Assembly: GCA_964639245.1 (NCBI GenBank) | Contig: CAZXCU010000002.1 | Coordinates: forward strand, 1 to 64,000 | From: SB15 sp964639245 | GTDB taxonomy: Bacteria > Chloroflexota > Anaerolineae > Aggregatilineales > J027 | Length of the DNA stretch: 64,000 nt | Reading direction: 5' to 3' | Shown here: positions 1-8,474 of the stretch, piece by piece | Layout: every line of letters begins with the position of its first letter | Numbering within the stretch: position 1 is the stretch's first letter | Notes under the pieces: model-generated | The model's input: the letters and a program-made list of their open reading frames with translations, nothing else | What the model was told of the DNA's origin: nothing | Database searches by the model: none | Position numbers and translations under genes: made by a program

Positions 1-60
1 GTCCGTTGCCGAACCCATCCACACCCCACCCTATCGTTTTGCATAGAATCGGCGGACGGG

Positions 61-182
61 ATGATGCAGTTTAATTATTAAATACGGATACCATTTTGGC
101 GGACGGGATGTATCCCGTCCCTACAAATGAAATATCGCGCACCCTGTAGGGACGCGATCTCTACGAGTCGCGTCCGTTGTTC
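61..182. repeat. MITE-like palindromic repeat, left arm plus core (family 1)
   Basis: Begins with the arm ATGATGCAGTTTAA followed by ACGGATA, then a core made of two palindromic half-modules (GGACGGGATGTATCCCGTCC, then GTAGGGACG and a GACTCGCGTCC end). The same arm and core recur at 12041-12172 and 25981-26125. No right arm is visible before the adjacent TIR gene ends, so this copy looks truncated. The first 60 bases hold nothing I recognise except another GGCGGACGGG fragment. Confidence 0.6.
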
Positions 183-203
183 AAAGAACAGAATTCAAAA
201 GAT

Positions 204-2117
204 TTAAGAACGGGCGCAGCGAAAACCCCTGTTGCTGAGCCCATAAATAGGGTAGTCCCAGTTGCGATAGGCAGAACGCAAGTAAGTCGTAACGTCGAAG
301 AACGAGCCGCCACGCAACCCGCGCACTCTATTCGTATCCGTATTACTCTCCCAATCCTCTGAATAAGGATATGGCTCAGTATATATTGTGCTGACCCATT
401 CCCATAAATTGCCGCTTAAGTCTAACGCACCCACCCACGACGCGCCACCGGGACGGCTGCCAACATCCGATGTTTCATTATTGGAATTATCCCCGAAAAC
501 CACGCTGTCTGCCACAAATTCATTCCCCCACGGATACACCCAACTCTCCGGGCCACGCGCCGCATATTCCCATTCGCGTTCGGTGGGCAAGCGTCCGCCG
601 CGCCATTCACAATAGCCGCGGGCCTGAGACCATGAGATATAATTTACGGGTTGTGTCTCACGGTCAGAATATCGATTTGTCGCTTTTTCTTCACAGACAC
701 CCGCCTCCACACAGGCTTGATAATCGGCGCGGGTGACTTCAGTTTGGTCAATCCAGAAGGGTTCATCGAACTCCTGTCGATGGGCGGGTTGTTCATCGCT
801 CGCGCCATCCTCACTCCCCATTATGAAACTCCCCTTTGGCACAAGCATCATCCTCACGCCTTTTGCATCTGGTTCGCCGTAGGGTGTCCAATCCGTATTA
901 GAAGCAACACCCCCTTCTGCCAGCAGGATGGCTTTTTCGCGCTCCGTTAGGGTCGGAGTCAAAGTCGGCGTTGGTGTTGGGGTAAAAGTTGGGGTGTTTG
1001 TTGAACTAGGTGTGATTGACGGTGTAAAAGTTGATGTAGGCGTATTTGTCCATAGGGTCGCTGTTGCTGTTTGGTTCGCAGCAATTTGGGTTTCGGTAAT
1101 TCTTGCTTCGGCAGTTTTGCGGGTATCGATGGTCGGGGTCAAGGTAAATAATGTGGCGGTTTCCGTTGCATACGCAAATGCTGTTTCCTGTGCATAGCGG
1201 GTTTGTTGGGCAAAACCTGTTGCCATGCCAGCCGTGGCCGTTTCTTGGGCTTGGGCGGTTTGGGCGGCTTCGGTTTGAACTTGCAGCATTTCACCCTGAA
1301 TCGTACCTTCGACTTCGGTTTCTGAGAAGGTGGCCGTCGGTGGCTGGGTGTTGGTCGGACGGCGGGTCGGGGATGCTGTTTCGGTTGGTGCAATCACCAC
1401 TTCCGTCACATCCTCGGTGGGTTGATTGACTTCTGCATTGCTGGTGGGGGTGATTTTGTCATTCCCATCCGACTCCCGAATCGCCAGCATGTAGACCGCA
1501 AAGACAAGGACTCCGATGAGCGCAATCCCCGCCGCGATGCTCCACAGGGGAAAATCCCGTTTGCGAGCGTTCGGGTTGTTCGGCAGTTCGCGCCCCTTGC
1601 GATAGGGAATTGAGGCAATAGGGGCAGTTGGCATTACTGCTGTCTTGCCTCGATTGATGGCAGCAATCAAGCGTCCCATGTCACTGTGAAAATCGGGCAA
1701 ACCGCGCACCCGCACCGCTTGTTTATAGGCCAATTCTTGCAGGGTTTCGGGCAGGAGTTCCGCTTCTACGGGCGAGGTTTGGTCGATTAGCACCGGAATG
1801 GTACGAATGAGATTACTATTTAACCCCGCCTCAACTTCAATGCGGACAAAATCGTTTTGGTTATCCAAACGGCGTTTGTCTGGATTTTTAGAATCTCGAA
1901 TATCCACCCAGCGGTCGCCAATGATGACCAAAAGGATGTCACAGCGCTGAACGGCATCGCGCAGCACCCGGCGAAAATCTTCACCTTCGGGGATATTGCC
2001 CGGTTCAACATCCAGAAAGACATTTTCTTCGCCAAATTCTTGAATCAGGCGTAAGTAAATTTGTTCAGTTCGCGCTTGGCTATCGGCACGGCGATAGGAG
2101 ATAAAAATTTGCGGCAT
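204..2117 (-). CDS. Membrane TIR protein with Thr/Pro-rich stalk and C-terminal FGE/C-type-lectin domain
   Basis: The 637-residue product has four parts. Residues 1-150 are a TIR domain: FISYRR box, an acidic VFLDV strand, CDILLVIIGDRW, and DFVRIEVEAGL, where E94 or E96 sits at the position of the NADase glutamate. Residues 191-212 are one membrane span. Residues 220-390 are a Gln/Ala/Thr-rich segment followed by repeated TPT/TPS stalk sequence. Residues 418-637 are a formylglycine-generating-enzyme-like (SUMF1/C-type lectin) domain with RLPTEREWEYAARG and RGGS...GFRCARS. Of the cysteines near the C terminus only one remains, so enzyme activity is unlikely and ligand binding more probable. 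The inferred topology is TIR inside, FGE domain outside. The terminal segment at 231-302 looks like a diversity-generating retroelement variable region. The gene is divergent from the fasciclin gene at 2296. Confidence 0.85.
   Translation of the reverse strand: MPQIFISYRRADSQARTEQIYLRLIQEFGEENVFLDVEPGNIPEGEDFRRVLRDAVQRCDILLVIIGDRWVDIRDSKNPDKRRLDNQNDFVRIEVEAGLNSNLIRTIPVLIDQTSPVEAELLPETLQELAYKQAVRVRGLPDFHSDMGRLIAAINRGKTAVMPTAPIASIPYRKGRELPNNPNARKRDFPLWSIAAGIALIGVLVFAVYMLAIRESDGNDKITPTSNAEVNQPTEDVTEVVIAPTETASPTRRPTNTQPPTATFSETEVEGTIQGEMLQVQTEAAQTAQAQETATAGMATGFAQQTRYAQETAFAYATETATLFTLTPTIDTRKTAEARITETQIAANQTATATLWTNTPTSTFTPSITPSSTNTPTFTPTPTPTLTPTLTEREKAILLAEGGVASNTDWTPYGEPDAKGVRMMLVPKGSFIMGSEDGASDEQPAHRQEFDEPFWIDQTEVTRADYQACVEAGVCEEKATNRYSDRETQPVNYISWSQARGYCEWRGGRLPTEREWEYAARGPESWVYPWGNEFVADSVVFGDNSNNETSDVGSRPGGASWVGALDLSGNLWEWVSTIYTEPYPYSEDWESNTDTNRVRGLRGGSFFDVTTYLRSAYRNWDYPIYGLSNRGFRCARS
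231..302 (-). other. Candidate DGR-type variable region in the FGE domain
   Basis: This is the 24-codon stretch between RGGS and RGFRCARS. Aromatic, Asp and Asn codons here mostly end in C (TTC, GAC, TAC, AAC, AGC), whereas the codons immediately upstream for Tyr, Asn and Asp are mostly TAT, AAT and GAT. Codons of NNC form at ligand-facing positions are what adenine mutagenesis of AAC codons would produce. No template repeat or reverse transcriptase is in the window, so this is inference. Confidence 0.4.
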
Positions 2118-2238
2118 TTTTTAAGAACCCACCAACTTTTAGGCTTGACGGAAATTATAGCGCGTCAGAGAAAACCGTCAAAAAGAAATGTTTCTCATTT
2201 TCCTCTCATTTTGCCTCTATGCAAAAGTTGGACAAACG

Positions 2239-2247
2239 TGATACACT
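2239..2247 (+). promoter_or_regulatory. Possible extended -10 element for the fasciclin gene
   Basis: TGATACACT matches an extended -10 (TGnTAnAcT type) about 50 bases before the ATG at 2296. No good -35 is visible at normal spacing, which extended -10 promoters can tolerate. Confidence 0.3.
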
Positions 2248-2295
2248 CTAAAGGAAGTAATTTTTTCGCTCATACACAAAGGAAAATTAAAACAC

Positions 2296-3339
2296 ATGCG
2301 TAAGTTCGTCGTCGTTCTGACCCTGCTTGTTGTTGTGCTTGGCATGGCGCTCCCCGTCACCGCCCAAGAAGAACCCACCCAAACCATTGCTGAAATTGTG
2401 ACTGCTTCTGCCGCAGGCGATCCCGCCGAATTTACCGTGTTGTTGGCGGCGGTGGCGGCGGCTGATCCGGCGGTCTTGGAACTGCTCTCCAGCCCCGAAG
2501 CCAGTGTGACCGTGTTTGCCCCCACCGATGCAGCGTTTGCGGCGGCGTTGGAAGCGCTGGGTATGACTGCCGAAGATGTGTTGGCTGACCCCCTGCTGTT
2601 GAATGTGCTGCTGGCTTACCATGTTGTGCCGATGGCGTTGCCCGCCGAAGCAGTGGTTGCGGCGAATGGTGCGTATGTTGGTACCGTCCTGCCTGACTCA
2701 CCTCTGCTCATCACCGCCAGTGATGAAGGCGTGATGGTCAATGAATCCAATGTGGTGACTGCCGATGTGATGGCGACCAACGGCGTGATTCATGTGATTG
2801 ACGCGGTGTTGCTGCCTGATATGGAAGCGGTTAACGAAATGATGATGATGGAAACCCCCGAAACGATGGGAACCATTCTCGATACCGCCGTGGCAATGAC
2901 CACCGCCGAAACCCCCGAATTTACCTCCTTGGTGGGTGCGGTAACTGCGGCTGACCCCTCCTTTGTCGCGGCGCTCGGCAGCGACTTGCCCTACACCGTG
3001 TTTGCCCCCACCGATGAATCCTTCGCGGCAGTGCTGGCTGCGCTCGGTCTGGATGCCGAAACCCTGTTCGCCAATACCGCCCTCATCAATGGCGTGCTGG
3101 CCTACCATGTGCTGCCCGGCGCGTTCACCTCAACCGGCATCATTGGTCTGCTGGAAATGAGCGAAGAAGGCACCGTGAGCATTGTGACTTTGGCGGGAAT
3201 TCCGCTGCCCATTTCCGCTACCGAAGATGGTGCGAGCGTTTTCCTGAATGGCGACCCTGAAATCACCGTTACCACTGCCGATGTGTATGCGGACAACGGG
3301 CTGATTCATGTGATTAATGGTGTGTTGACACCCCAATAA
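2296..3339 (+). CDS. Secreted protein with two fasciclin (FAS1) domains
   Basis: The 347-residue product starts with a signal peptide (MRKFVVVLTLLVVVLGMALP, cut near VTAQ). Two FAS1 repeats follow, at about 29-164 and 190-346. Each has the FAS1 H1-type box (VTVFAPTDAAF in the first, YTVFAPTDESF in the second), an AYHV box, and the closing NGVIHVID or NGLIHVIN box. FAS1 domains are extracellular adhesion modules that bind proteins, glycans or the cell surface. The gene is divergent from the TIR-FGE gene. The same FAS1 fold forms the external domain of the TIR protein at 20214, so a shared partner is possible (inference). Two terminator-like hairpins follow. Confidence 0.92.
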   Translation: MRKFVVVLTLLVVVLGMALPVTAQEEPTQTIAEIVTASAAGDPAEFTVLLAAVAAADPAVLELLSSPEASVTVFAPTDAAFAAALEALGMTAEDVLADPLLLNVLLAYHVVPMALPAEAVVAANGAYVGTVLPDSPLLITASDEGVMVNESNVVTADVMATNGVIHVIDAVLLPDMEAVNEMMMMETPETMGTILDTAVAMTTAETPEFTSLVGAVTAADPSFVAALGSDLPYTVFAPTDESFAAVLAALGLDAETLFANTALINGVLAYHVLPGAFTSTGIIGLLEMSEEGTVSIVTLAGIPLPISATEDGASVFLNGDPEITVTTADVYADNGLIHVINGVLTPQ

Positions 3340-3349
3340 CCCTCACCCC

Positions 3350-3422
3350 CGACCCCTCTCCCAAAATGAGAGAGGGGCTTTGAAAAAATTAAAACTGGCG
3401 TATACGATGCGCCAGTTTTTTG
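3350..3422 (+). terminator. Tandem hairpin terminator after the fasciclin gene
   Basis: The first hairpin pairs CCCCTCTC with GAGAGGGG near 3353-3377 and resembles a dispersed CCTCACCCCCG repeat. The second, at 3391-3422, pairs AAAACTGGCG with CGCCAGTTTT and runs into a T tract, a typical intrinsic terminator. Confidence 0.75.
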
Positions 3423-3439
3423 TTTTCGGCGGTAGCCTA

Positions 3440-3445
3440 TATAAT
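3440..3445 (+). promoter_or_regulatory. -10 box TATAAT before the GH46-like gene
   Basis: A consensus TATAAT lies 40 bases before the ATG at 3480. It sits inside the longest possible reading frame, which argues that translation starts downstream of it. Confidence 0.4.
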
Positions 3446-3479
3446 GATGAGAAAAAATGAGATGGGGAGAATGGTCAGC

Positions 3480-4538
3480 ATGTTTAAAACCCTTCGAGAA
3501 ATTGAAGTCCGCGATAACCCCAGTTTTGCGGCGAATTTCATCGGCAAAGTCGGGGCCAATATCGAAGTGCGAATCGGTGGGTCGCCTGTCGAAAATGAAA
3601 GCTGGATCTGGCACAAGGTGGAAGGCGACGACGCGTTGTGGATTCCCGAACGCACACTGGATGGGTCACAAATCTGGATGACATGGATTGGGATTGGCAC
3701 GCCGCCGCGTCCTGCCGAAACGGTAGCCATGCGCGAACCTCCCAAAACTATTCCTACCGCCCCGCCGGCTGCCAGCGCACCCGCCCGTAAACTTCCCGAA
3801 AATGTTGACCTCGACCCGAACGATTATGAACGGGTGTATCGGGCATCGTTGGCGATTACCCGTGCGTTTGAGGGCGGGGGATTCGGCTCCTATAATAATT
3901 ATGATAAAGGCATCATCAGCTATGGAATTATGCAATTTACGCTGAGTTCTGGCTCAATGGGGCGGGTGATGGAACGCTATTTTTCTGCCTCCACCAGTGG
4001 CACCGCCAGCACCCTTCGCAGCGAATATCGCACCCGCATTCAAAATAAGGATGCTGATTTGCGGAATGATGAACGGTTGAAGCAACTCCTCAAAGCGGCT
4101 GCCGAAGAAACCATCATGCAAGATGCCCAATATGGCGTAGCGCAGGAAGATTACTGGGATGTGGTGCTTAAAAATTATATTCAGCGACGCGGTAATTTGC
4201 GTTTGCCCTTGACCTATGCCCTGTTGTTCGACATGGGGATTAATTTTGGGGTGAATCATAGTTTTGTGCGGCGGGCAGAAGAATCGCTGGGGGTGCCGTC
4301 CAATTCGCGTCCGGGCGACAATGGCATTACCGAACAGCAGTTGATTACCAGAGTTGCTGAACTGCGCCGTGAATCGCATTATGCACAGGCCGAACGGGAT
4401 AATTTGCCCGGTTTAAAACCCCGTGGCGATTTCTGGGTGAATCTGGTGAACGCGGGTGATTGGCAGTTGCAGGGTGATGCCAACGGCTTTGTGTATCCGA
4501 AATCGGGTGCAAAAGTTCAAGTGCGGAAACCTGTGTAA
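3480..4538 (+). CDS. SH3-like domain plus chitosanase (GH46)-like hydrolase
   Basis: The ATG at 3480 is chosen because GGGGAG lies about nine bases upstream and a -10 box overlaps any longer reading; the product is 352 residues. The N-terminal 70 residues look like a bacterial SH3 fold (VRDNPSF, GKVGANIEV, ALWIPERTL). A Pro/Ala linker follows, then a domain of about 240 residues resembling GH46 chitosanase or lysozyme-like glycosidases: ITRAFEGGGFG with a candidate catalytic Glu, NNYDKGIISYGIMQF with a candidate Asp, and LPLTYALLFDMGINFG. It probably cleaves chitosan or peptidoglycan-type beta-1,4 glycans. No signal peptide is visible, so export or cell-lysis use is unclear. The GH46 assignment is moderately sure. 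Confidence 0.6.
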   Translation: MFKTLREIEVRDNPSFAANFIGKVGANIEVRIGGSPVENESWIWHKVEGDDALWIPERTLDGSQIWMTWIGIGTPPRPAETVAMREPPKTIPTAPPAASAPARKLPENVDLDPNDYERVYRASLAITRAFEGGGFGSYNNYDKGIISYGIMQFTLSSGSMGRVMERYFSASTSGTASTLRSEYRTRIQNKDADLRNDERLKQLLKAAAEETIMQDAQYGVAQEDYWDVVLKNYIQRRGNLRLPLTYALLFDMGINFGVNHSFVRRAEESLGVPSNSRPGDNGITEQQLITRVAELRRESHYAQAERDNLPGLKPRGDFWVNLVNAGDWQLQGDANGFVYPKSGAKVQVRKPV

Positions 4539-4540
4539 GT

Positions 4541-4574
4541 TAAAAAAAGAGCGTGTCTTTTGGCACGCTCTCCC
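4541..4574 (-). terminator. Terminator for the GTPase gene
   Basis: AGAGCGTG pairs with CACGCTCT around a TCTTTTGG loop. Read on the minus strand the hairpin is followed by seven T residues, so it serves the gene ending at 4596. Confidence 0.75.
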
Positions 4575-4595
4575 ATCGAAAAGCATAGGCATGAG

Positions 4596-5933
4596 CTAGG
4601 CTGGAATGAGCAGTTCTTTTTCCAGAGCAGGTAACAAAATGCCCTCTAAATCGGGTTGTCCGATTTCCTGTAATTCATAGCGGACGCGCAGGGTGGGTTT
4701 ACGGATGTGAATTAAACGGGCGAGATCAATGGGTGTGGCAATCACCACCAGATCCGCGTCCGAAGCGTTAATCGTGGCTTCTAAATCCGCCTGCTGGCTT
4801 TGACCGTATCCCATCGCGGGGAGAATCTGGGTCATGTGGGGATAATTTTTAAAAGTGTTGCGGATTGAGCCTTTGGCGAAGGGGCGCGGGTCAATCAATT
4901 CGGCGGCACCATAGCGCTTGGCAGCGACCACGCCCGCCCCAAAAGTCATCCCGCCGTGGGTGAGGGTGGGGCCGTCTTCCACCACCAAGACCCGTTTACC
5001 GCGAATGGCTTCTCCATGTTCGACCATCAAAGGTGAGGCGGCTTCAATCATTGGCATCTCAGGACGATAGGCGCGGATATTGTCGCGCAATTTCAAGACA
5101 TCTTCAGGGTGAGCGCTGTCTACCTTGTTGATGACCACCACATCGGCTAGATGCAGATTGGTTTCGCCGGGATGATAGGTCATTTCATGCCCGACACGGT
5201 GCGGGTCAGCTACCAGAATATTCACTGTGGGCTTGAAAAACGACATATCGTTGTTGCCACCGTCCCACAACACGACATCGGCTTCTTTTTCGGCTTCGCG
5301 CAAAATTGCTTCATAATCTACGCCCGCATACACCACCACGCCGTTATCCAGATGGGGTTCATATTCTTCGCGCTCTTCGATGGTGACTTTGTGGTGGGCT
5401 AAATCGGCATAGGTTTCAAAACGCTGCACCGCCTGTTCCGCCAGATTGCCGTAGGGCATGGGGTGACGTACTACCACCACTTTGTAACCATGATCGCGCA
5501 AAATATGCGAAACGCGGCGGGTGGTCTGGCTTTTGCCGCAGCCTGTCCGCACGGCGGTGACAGCGACCACTGGTTTGCTGCTTGCTAATTGGGTGCGGCG
5601 TGTCCCGATGAGCATATAATCTGCGCCCGCCGCGAGTACCTTGCTGGCCTTGTGCATCACCGTTTCATGCGAAACATCCGAATACGCAAAAACGACCTGA
5701 TCAATCTCATATTTTTGAATGAGTGTGTTCAGGTCGTTTTCCGCATAAATCGGCACCCCTTGGGGATAGAGTTCGCCCGCTAATTCAGGGGGATACATGC
5801 GCCCGTCAATATCGGGAATTTGGGTGGCGGTAAATGCAACCACTTCATAAAGCGGATTGTGACGAAAACAGGTATTAAACACATGGAAATCGCGTCCGGC
5901 AGCGCCCATAATCACGACACGTATTTTTTCCAT
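4596..5933 (-). CDS. Cyclic 2,3-diphosphoglycerate synthetase-like P-loop GTPase
   Basis: The 445-residue protein starts with a Rossmann-like segment (RVVIMGAAGRDFHVFN) carrying MYPPELAGELYPQGVPIY. A P-loop NTPase domain follows from about residue 120: AVRTGCGKSQTTRR as Walker A, VVLWDGGNND as a Walker B-type strand, and VVINKVDSA as the NKxD guanine motif. This layout matches the cyclic 2,3-diphosphoglycerate synthetase-like family, widespread in Chloroflexota and archaea. The founding enzyme closes 2,3-DPG into a cyclic anhydride; the in vivo role in bacteria is uncertain. The gene stands alone, with its own terminator downstream. Confidence 0.75.
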   Translation of the reverse strand: MEKIRVVIMGAAGRDFHVFNTCFRHNPLYEVVAFTATQIPDIDGRMYPPELAGELYPQGVPIYAENDLNTLIQKYEIDQVVFAYSDVSHETVMHKASKVLAAGADYMLIGTRRTQLASSKPVVAVTAVRTGCGKSQTTRRVSHILRDHGYKVVVVRHPMPYGNLAEQAVQRFETYADLAHHKVTIEEREEYEPHLDNGVVVYAGVDYEAILREAEKEADVVLWDGGNNDMSFFKPTVNILVADPHRVGHEMTYHPGETNLHLADVVVINKVDSAHPEDVLKLRDNIRAYRPEMPMIEAASPLMVEHGEAIRGKRVLVVEDGPTLTHGGMTFGAGVVAAKRYGAAELIDPRPFAKGSIRNTFKNYPHMTQILPAMGYGQSQQADLEATINASDADLVVIATPIDLARLIHIRKPTLRVRYELQEIGQPDLEGILLPALEKELLIPA

Positions 5934-6038
5934 GAAATCTCCTCCAATAGTTTTCCTTTAAGAGTGACATGGGAAGCGTTGTGATTATAGTGTTAAGCAT
6001 CAGGATTTGGCCTGATGTTCTGCACTTTTTAATTTTTT

Positions 6039-6935
6039 TCAACGTTCGAGCATCTTAATAATTGCACGCTGAAGCGTCGTTTCAAATTTTACCCATTCAT
6101 CAGGATGATCTTTGTAAGGGATATAACGGTAATTTTGCAAGTCGAATGGTATATCATCTTTGTTTTGAGTAATAGTAATGATTTTTTTTCCTAATGTATG
6201 GGCAATACCCATTTCATAAAATACGTTTGGATTTCGACCTGTACAATCTGCAATGATTACCTTAGCCGCAAAGATTGCACCCCATATCTCGCTTATAATC
6301 ATGCGTTGTGAAAAGAAGTCATCACCTCGTTTGATTGTTAAATCGAGCGCTTGGGCAAGTGGTCGAATATGATCACTATAGACATGGGTGAGTGTATCGC
6401 TAAAAGGCATTACCATGAAAATGTCACAGTTATACTGTGTATCTTCTGGCGGTAAACCAAAGATTGGGCTAGTGTTTACGTTAATATGGGGAGCTATATT
6501 GGACAAATAGGGGGTTTGTATCGTAATTTTTGGGGTGGAAGAACGAAGCATATATTTTGAATCAGGGAAAGTCTCTTTGTGAAGATGGTTGCGAATTTTT
6601 TGGATTAAATCTGTCGAATCTAGCGGTTTGGTAATGTAGTCATCTTCCGTAATTCCTAGCCCTTTGGCAAGCATTTCAATATCTGGAAAACTCGTAATAA
6701 AAAGAATTGAGGCATCTGTTTGACCTTTGAGGCGACGATAAACTTCCCATCCGCTAATATCTGGTAATGCAATATCGAGTAAAATTAAATCAGGATAGGT
6801 TTTTTGGGCTTCTTGTAACCCCGTTTTTCCCCGTGAGCAAATGGTAATATTGTATCCTTCTAATTCTAAATATAAGCGTAGCATATGTGCCGTATCATAA
6901 TCATCTTCAATTATTAAAATAGAATTCCTAGACAT
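6039..6935 (-). CDS. Response regulator receiver fused to a nucleoside 2-deoxyribosyltransferase-like domain
   Basis: Residues 1-120 form a complete receiver: acidic pair D11-D12, phospho-acceptor D54 (LILLDIALPD), T81 and K103 (DDYITKPLD). After a linker of about 45 residues, residues 170-295 begin with CDIFMVMPFS and carry IIADCTGRNPNVFYEMGIAH with D231 and E242. That is the signature of the nucleoside 2-deoxyribosyltransferase/TIR-like superfamily, whose members cleave N-glycosidic bonds in nucleosides or NAD-like molecules. The inferred logic is a phosphorylation-switched base-releasing or sensing output rather than DNA binding. Base composition is clearly more AT-rich than the neighbours, which suggests horizontal transfer. 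No histidine kinase lies alongside. Confidence 0.75.
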   Translation of the reverse strand: MSRNSILIIEDDYDTAHMLRLYLELEGYNITICSRGKTGLQEAQKTYPDLILLDIALPDISGWEVYRRLKGQTDASILFITSFPDIEMLAKGLGITEDDYITKPLDSTDLIQKIRNHLHKETFPDSKYMLRSSTPKITIQTPYLSNIAPHINVNTSPIFGLPPEDTQYNCDIFMVMPFSDTLTHVYSDHIRPLAQALDLTIKRGDDFFSQRMIISEIWGAIFAAKVIIADCTGRNPNVFYEMGIAHTLGKKIITITQNKDDIPFDLQNYRYIPYKDHPDEWVKFETTLQRAIIKMLER

Positions 6936-6997
6936 GTTGCCCCCCTCTTAATTTTTTGAAATAGTGTATACGAATATGTTCACTATAGCAAATTTAA

Positions 6998-7702
6998 CTA
7001 AATTGAAGAGTTTTCAGCATTTAATACCAGAGCATGATACGTTCCGCCTGCATGGGCTTGCAAAAGTTCGAGCATTTCTTGCATCGCTTTTTCGACATCG
7101 GCGCGTCCGTTGGCATGATGGGCTTCAATCGTAAAAATCGCGTTGGTGGTCGATTCCCGCGCTGCACAGGTGTCACTTTGTCGCCAGCACCAGCGCCGTG
7201 CCACGACCATGCCTTTTTCATCGGAGAAAACGACTTCGCCTGCGGGCGGATTTTCTTCCGCGTCTGTGCCAAGCGAAATATAATTTTCGGCCCCTGTTGC
7301 AAAATGGACGGTGACTGCGCCTTGCATTTGCTGGGTGTCCATCACTGCTACAGGCACACCATAACGAATACTGATGAGGTTGCCGATGTCCACCAGCGTA
7401 TTAATGGAGGGAATATCGCCCTGTTTGGTTAAACGGCGCAGCAAGGATTCCGCCGCGCTGCGATATTGAGTCGGTTTGACCCCGAAACTGCTAAACACGC
7501 GCCGCCATGCCTCTAAATTCGGCAGTTCGCTTAAGGGCGTTGTGCCGATTTTTTCAATCACGGCCTGTTGTTCCGCCAGATATACCTGTTTTAAGGCATC
7601 GGAGGTCGGAGGGTTGGTCATGCCTTGTCCTAAAATCACCCCGCCAACGAGATTCGGGTACTTTGCGAGAAGGTCTGGATGATATTGAAAAACGGTCATC
7701 AT
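6998..7702 (-). CDS. B3/B4 tRNA-binding domain protein
   Basis: The 234-residue product matches stand-alone B3/B4 domain proteins, relatives of the editing region of phenylalanyl-tRNA synthetase beta chains. Diagnostic stretches are WRRVFSSFGVKPTQYRSAAE, the LLRRL...PSINTLVDIGN segment, and SIRYGVPVAVMD. Such proteins are thought to act in tRNA or amino-acid quality control, but the free-standing form has no settled function. Either of two adjacent Met codons at 7702 or 7699 could start it. It is transcribed away from the gene at 7768. Confidence 0.75.
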   Translation of the reverse strand: MMTVFQYHPDLLAKYPNLVGGVILGQGMTNPPTSDALKQVYLAEQQAVIEKIGTTPLSELPNLEAWRRVFSSFGVKPTQYRSAAESLLRRLTKQGDIPSINTLVDIGNLISIRYGVPVAVMDTQQMQGAVTVHFATGAENYISLGTDAEENPPAGEVVFSDEKGMVVARRWCWRQSDTCAARESTTNAIFTIEAHHANGRADVEKAMQEMLELLQAHAGGTYHALVLNAENSSI

Positions 7703-7767
7703 TTTATCCCGTCAAAATGCTGCTAAAATCAAACTGCTAACTATATAAAGGCGAACAAAAAACAGCA

Positions 7768-8163
7768 ATGCCTTATGAAATTGCTTGGTATGCCGAGAAT
7801 TTGATTTTACAGGTCAGCTATACAGGGGATTTAACCCTGAAAGAAGTCATTTCCGCTAACTTTCGGGTAGGGCAGATTTTAGAATCCAGCCCGCATAAAA
7901 TTCATCTGCTGTTGAATCTGGAACAGTTGGAAACGGTCAATTTTCAATTGAATGAGATGGTGCAGCATCCGATGGTGGCGGCAACGGCGCGGCATCGAAA
8001 TGTGGGGTGGGTGGTGCGGTTTAATCGCAATAATCCTTTTTACAACTTCATCAGCACCGTGATTCGCCAAACCCACCAGCAAACCGCTGAATTTTTCGAT
8101 ACCCAAGCCGAAGCGCTTGATTTTCTGAAATCGCTAGATCCTAGATTGGAGCATCTACCATGA
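7768..8163 (+). CDS. Conserved protein of unknown function, possibly STAS/SpoIIAA-like
   Basis: The 131-residue protein has no recognised catalytic motif. The alternation of strands and helices (ILQVSYTGDLTLKEVISAN, IHLLLNLEQL, FFDTQAEALDFLKSL) recalls SpoIIAA/STAS-like single-domain proteins, but this is a weak structural impression. It overlaps the next gene by four bases (ATGA), so the two are co-translated. The ribosome site is weak (AAAGGCG, 13 bases upstream). Confidence 0.6.
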   Translation: MPYEIAWYAENLILQVSYTGDLTLKEVISANFRVGQILESSPHKIHLLLNLEQLETVNFQLNEMVQHPMVAATARHRNVGWVVRFNRNNPFYNFISTVIRQTHQQTAEFFDTQAEALDFLKSLDPRLEHLP

Positions 8164-8468
8164 TTGTGGTGGCAAATCGTATCCCGGTAAATCCGGCTTA
8201 TGCCGTAGCTTTTGAAGAACGGTTTAAATCGCGGGCGGCCTTGGTGGAAAAAATGGACGGGTTTATTGCCTTTCAATTGCTGCGTCCGACCCAAGAAGGC
8301 GACCCGTATATTGTGATGACCACGTGGGAATCGCGGGCGCATTTTGACGCATGGACAAATTCGCCGGAATTTCGGCAGGGACATGCCCAATCTGGTACGC
8401 TACCGCAGGAAACATTTTTAGGCCGTCCGACGCTGGAAATTCACGAAGTCATCACGCAGAGGGGATAG
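8160..8468 (+). CDS. ABM-domain (antibiotic biosynthesis monooxygenase/HmoA-like) protein
   Basis: The 102-residue product is a single ferredoxin-like ABM domain: IVVANRIPVNPAYAVAFEER, MDGFIAFQLLRP, and YIVMTTWESRAHFDAWTNSPEF. The family includes cofactor-free quinol monooxygenases and IsdG/HmoA haem-degrading enzymes; the WESRAHFDAW stretch is common to the HmoA-like branch. Substrate cannot be told from sequence. It is the middle gene of a three-gene run (7768, 8160, 8475), with GGAG about eight bases before its ATG. Confidence 0.8.
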   Translation: MIVVANRIPVNPAYAVAFEERFKSRAALVEKMDGFIAFQLLRPTQEGDPYIVMTTWESRAHFDAWTNSPEFRQGHAQSGTLPQETFLGRPTLEIHEVITQRG

Positions 8469-8474
8469 ATCTTG

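Noticed and set aside
204..2117. True formylglycine-generating enzyme activity
   Set aside because: The paired active-site cysteines are absent and no sulfatase gene is nearby; the fold is better read as a binding domain.
3420..3479. Upstream part of the longest frame of the GH46-like gene
   Set aside because: It contains the terminator T tract of the previous gene and a -10 box, so translation should begin at 3480.
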